Position numbers and translations under genes: made by a program
Shown: in pieces, positions 14,373 to 16,488 of the stretch
Layout: the number at the start of each line of letters is the position of its first letter
How positions within the stretch are numbered: position 1 is the first letter of the stretch
The notes under the pieces: generated by a model
The model's database searches: none
Seen by the model: only the letters and a program-made list of their open reading frames with translations
What the model was told of the DNA's origin: nothing
Source of the DNA: Rickettsiales bacterium
GTDB lineage: Bacteria; Pseudomonadota; Alphaproteobacteria; Rickettsiales; Anaplasmataceae
Direction: 5' to 3'
Length of the DNA: 16,488 nt
NCBI GenBank assembly: GCA_031284675.1
Contig: JAITXQ010000085.1
Span: 1 to 16,488 of the forward strand

Positions 14373-15110
14373 GTGCGGTACAAAATAACGATAGAATATA
14401 ATGGTGGTAATTTCTCTGGTTGGCAGAAGCAGCAACATTCTGCTAATTCAATCCAGGAGACCATAGAAAATGCTATATTTAATTTTAGTGGTAAGAAAGT
14501 CACTTTGTACTGCGGTGGCAGAACTGATGCAGGAGTTCATGCTTTAGGACAAGTTGCTCATTTTGATATAGAAAGAGAATTTGAGCTTTATAGAATAAGG
14601 AATGCAATAAATTATTATTTGAAATCAATTCCCATAGTTGTGCTTAATGTGGAAGTTGTAGATGATACGTTTCATGCACGATTTTCAGCAAAAAAAAGAC
14701 ATTATGAATACAGAATAATTAATCGCTACGCTCCTGCAGCTCTGGAAACTGGTTATGTATGGCAAGTGTTTAACCTACTTGATGTGAGTATCATGCACGA
14801 AGCTGCTAAACACCTACTTGGAAAACATAACCTTTCAAGTTTCCGCTCAAAAGATTGTCAAGCTGCAAATCCGATAAGAACAATTGATGATATCGATATC
14901 ATACAAAATGGGAGCCATATATACATCAAAATATCTGCGATTTCCTTTTTACATAACCAAGTGAGGATTATTGTAGGTACTTTGGTTGAATTTGGAAAAA
15001 GTAAAACTAATCCACAAGAAATGCTAAATATATTAAACCAATGCAAAAGAAATGCTGCTGGAATCACTGCACCACCCTTTGGCTTATATTTGGTAAAGAT
15101 AGATTACTAA
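14373..15110 (+). CDS. truA: tRNA pseudouridine(38-40) synthase
   Basis: TruA converts uridines 38, 39 and 40 in the anticodon arm of many tRNAs to pseudouridine. The protein is 245 residues, the normal length. The catalytic motif GRTDAGVHA is at 49-57 with Asp52 as the nucleophile. Other family segments are IEYNGGNFSGWQKQ near the start, FHARFSAKKRHYEYRI, and FLHNQVRIIVGTLVEFGKSK near the end. The start is GTG at 14373 (MRYKITIEYNG alignment); no upstream ATG in frame is close. It is divergent from recA. Confidence 0.95.
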   Translation: MRYKITIEYNGGNFSGWQKQQHSANSIQETIENAIFNFSGKKVTLYCGGRTDAGVHALGQVAHFDIEREFELYRIRNAINYYLKSIPIVVLNVEVVDDTFHARFSAKKRHYEYRIINRYAPAALETGYVWQVFNLLDVSIMHEAAKHLLGKHNLSSFRSKDCQAANPIRTIDDIDIIQNGSHIYIKISAISFLHNQVRIIVGTLVEFGKSKTNPQEMLNILNQCKRNAAGITAPPFGLYLVKIDY

Positions 15111-15361
15111 TTTAATAAAAGCTAGCAAAATAAGTAAAGGTTTCCAACATGTCATACCGACGCGGATAGATTCTGTTAACAGGAGCAGAAAGACGAGTTT
15201 TATGCTTATCAAATAACCTAAATTACTTTAGCGATACCTGGAAAATGTATTAGAGGCAGAAAAAGCAGAGAGTTATGGTAGAGGAATGTAAGGTATATTT
15301 TTTTATTGACTTACTTATGTATTATGGTATTTGTCAAAGTATTAGTGGGTAATGGCACAAC
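15111..15361. other. Intergenic stretch with repeat-like debris
   Basis: I see no gene here. It contains GTCATACCGACGCGGATA (15151-15168), which looks like a decayed copy of a Wolbachia-type short palindrome, and a perfect 10-base palindrome, CTGTTAACAG (15173-15182). TTGACT at 15306-15311, with TATTTG 16 bases later, is a weak promoter candidate for the small ORF that follows. Confidence 0.35.
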
Positions 15362-15535
15362 ATGTTTGGTGAGGTCAAAGACAACAAGCAACAGGCTAGC
15401 TCAGAATATCCAAAAATTGGTAATTGGCTAGACGAAAGTAATAGCTCACAGACTTCTTCACAGCATCTTGGTGGTGATGGTTCAAGTGATTGTGGCTCAG
15501 ATTCGAGCTTTAGTTTAGGTGATTTTTTTTTCTAA
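15362..15535 (+). CDS. Small Ser-rich hypothetical ORF, 57 residues
   Basis: ATG at 15362 to TAA at 15533-15535. The product begins MFGEVKDNKQQASSEYPKIG and is then low-complexity, rich in Ser, Gly and Asp, ending SFSLGDFFF. The ribosome site is poor. The last codons lie in a run of nine T (15523-15531). If one T were added, the frame would continue without a stop into the frame of the next gene (start 15562). It may therefore be the 5' part of a longer gene broken by a homopolymer change rather than a separate small gene. No family is recognised. Confidence 0.4.
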   Translation: MFGEVKDNKQQASSEYPKIGNWLDESNSSQTSSQHLGGDGSSDCGSDSSFSLGDFFF

Positions 15536-15561
15536 AATACTCACCTTTAATGGAGCTAAGC

Positions 15562-16374
15562 ATGTCATTAACTGAAAATGAAAAGAAGCTGCTTGGTGAG
15601 TTTTATGAGGAGAGGGATAAGGTAATTAAAAAGAATTGTGAAGAAGACAGAGAGGCTCGTTTGGGTTTTAATTCTACAAGGAGCGCTTTAGAACGTGTAG
15701 ATTTGGCACAAGGGATAAGATTAAACTAACTCTATAGTAAGCATAATACTGTATCGGAGTTAGTATTTGAAGAAATACTAACTATTCTGTATCATGTTCC
15801 AGCTATAACATCTGCGAACTGCAGGAATGACAATCGTATATCTGATTGCCCAGGTGAAAACGGATTAGATGATCAGGGCAATATAGAAGCTGTAGTTAAA
15901 ATCGTTCGTAAGTTATTTTTAAGTGGCGGGAGAGTAAAGTTGGATCCACACAACGACGATGATGACAGCCATGAAAGATTTTTTACGATAGTATCGAAGT
16001 GTAAGCCTAAGTTTGTTTCAGAATGTAAATAAATCTATAATACGCTTAAAAGCGCAGCACTTGAAGGTATAGTAAATGAGAACGCACAAGTGCATAAAGA
16101 TGATTTGATAGTAGAGATAGAGAGTAGATATGCTTATGTGAAATATTCACAAGATAGCACTATTGAGGTTGCAAAAGTTATAAATAATCCAAAAGTAAAA
16201 GATTTAAAATTAAATTTAAGATGCCATATATTTCATATCGGAGAGAGTATAGTAAGAGTTGAAAGCGACGGAGAAGAAAGAAATTATACAGATATCTCAG
16301 GTAGCATTGAAATGTCTTTTACTACTGAGGTAGGAAAGATTAGTATTTATCTACGTCCTAATCCTAATACATAA
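15562..16374 (+). pseudogene. Hypothetical gene interrupted by two in-frame TAA codons
   Basis: One frame runs from ATG 15562 (GGAG 6 bases upstream) to TAA 16372-16374, 271 codons. It is broken only by TAA at 15727-15729 (codon 56) and 16030-16032 (codon 157). All three segments read as normal protein: a charged helical N-terminus (MSLTENEKKLLGEFYEERDK), a middle part with a GENGLDDQGN and Asp-rich PHNDDDDSHERFF segment, and a beta-rich C-terminal part ending IYLRPNPNT. There is no frameshift between the segments. A GTG at 16090 could start a 94-residue C-terminal fragment, but no ribosome site supports it. I do not recognise the family. It is probably a recently inactivated genus-specific gene. 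Confidence 0.7.
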
Positions 16375-16435
16375 GTGTTGAAAGTGGTAGTAAAAGGATA
16401 TAAAGAGCTATTATTACAGAAAAATGGAGGTAATA

Positions 16436-16488
16436 ATGGATCAAATAGAAGGAATACTAAAATTAATTAAAGATGATGATCTGGAAAG
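16436..16488 (+). CDS. Start of a gene running off the window
   Basis: ATG at 16436 is preceded by a strong GGAGG (16426-16430) at 5 bases. The visible 17 codons read MDQIEGILKLIKDDDLE. The charged helical start resembles N-termini of ankyrin-repeat proteins common in Wolbachia, but 17 residues cannot establish this. Confidence 0.6.
   Translation, partial: MDQIEGILKLIKDDDLE

Noticed and set aside
13982..16032. Stop-codon reassignment (TAA read as an amino acid) to explain the three in-frame TAA codons
   Set aside because: truA, the 625-residue ORF and the metalloprotease all end at TAA at their expected lengths, so TAA acts as a stop here.
16090..16374. Independent 94-codon gene starting at GTG
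   Set aside because: It is the in-frame tail of the broken 271-codon gene and has no ribosome site.

Overview
The window looks like a chromosomal segment of Wolbachia, or a very close Rickettsiales relative. It is AT-rich with short operons. The symporter, phospholipid, RecA, TruA and aspartokinase proteins are alphaproteobacterial in type. It also carries a degraded IS481-type transposase and a 'GTCAT..CCAGTGTC' palindromic element of the kind scattered through Wolbachia genomes. The genus call is from recognition of these features, not from a search.

Layout. Bases 1-167 hold the 3' end of a small membrane protein. A repeat-like intergenic stretch follows, then aspartokinase (409-1575), which is abutted directly by a decayed IS481 transposase 3' end (about 1576-1985). 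A perfect 15-bp hairpin (2028-2063) closes a long minus-strand gene (2071-4551). That gene encodes an 826-residue protein with an HELVH...E zinc-protease core resembling M9 collagenases, two dockerin-like calcium loops and helical N-terminal repeats. A good sigma70 promoter then drives tRNA-Val(GAC), followed 28 nt later by a zinc-type CDF transporter. Next comes a 625-residue membrane-anchored protein of unknown function, which overlaps plsY tail to tail. A large palindromic repeat (8394-8506) separates plsY from a minus-strand cluster, transcribed in the order psd - pssA - agcS - agcS, with overlaps or short gaps throughout. Upstream on the same strand is recA, and divergent from it is truA. 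The last 1.1 kb holds a small Ser-rich ORF, a hypothetical gene broken by two in-frame TAA codons, and the first 17 codons of another gene.

How the genes relate. plsY (acylation of glycerol-3-phosphate), pssA and psd (phosphatidylserine to phosphatidylethanolamine) are phospholipid synthesis genes. The two AGCS symporters import small amino acids. Aspartokinase feeds the aspartate-family pathway, including diaminopimelate.

Most notable points. (1) recA carries a single in-frame TAA at codon 50, between the N-terminal filament region and the Walker A motif, while the rest of the frame and the promoter look intact. (2) The M9-like metalloprotease is an unusual architecture for an obligate intracellular bacterium. 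(3) tRNA-Val has C at position 33 instead of the near-universal U. (4) A T9 run separates two ORFs that one extra T would join. I saw no CRISPR array, rRNA or complete insertion sequence. The window looks like ordinary core chromosome with local decay plus one unusual secreted or effector-like protease candidate.
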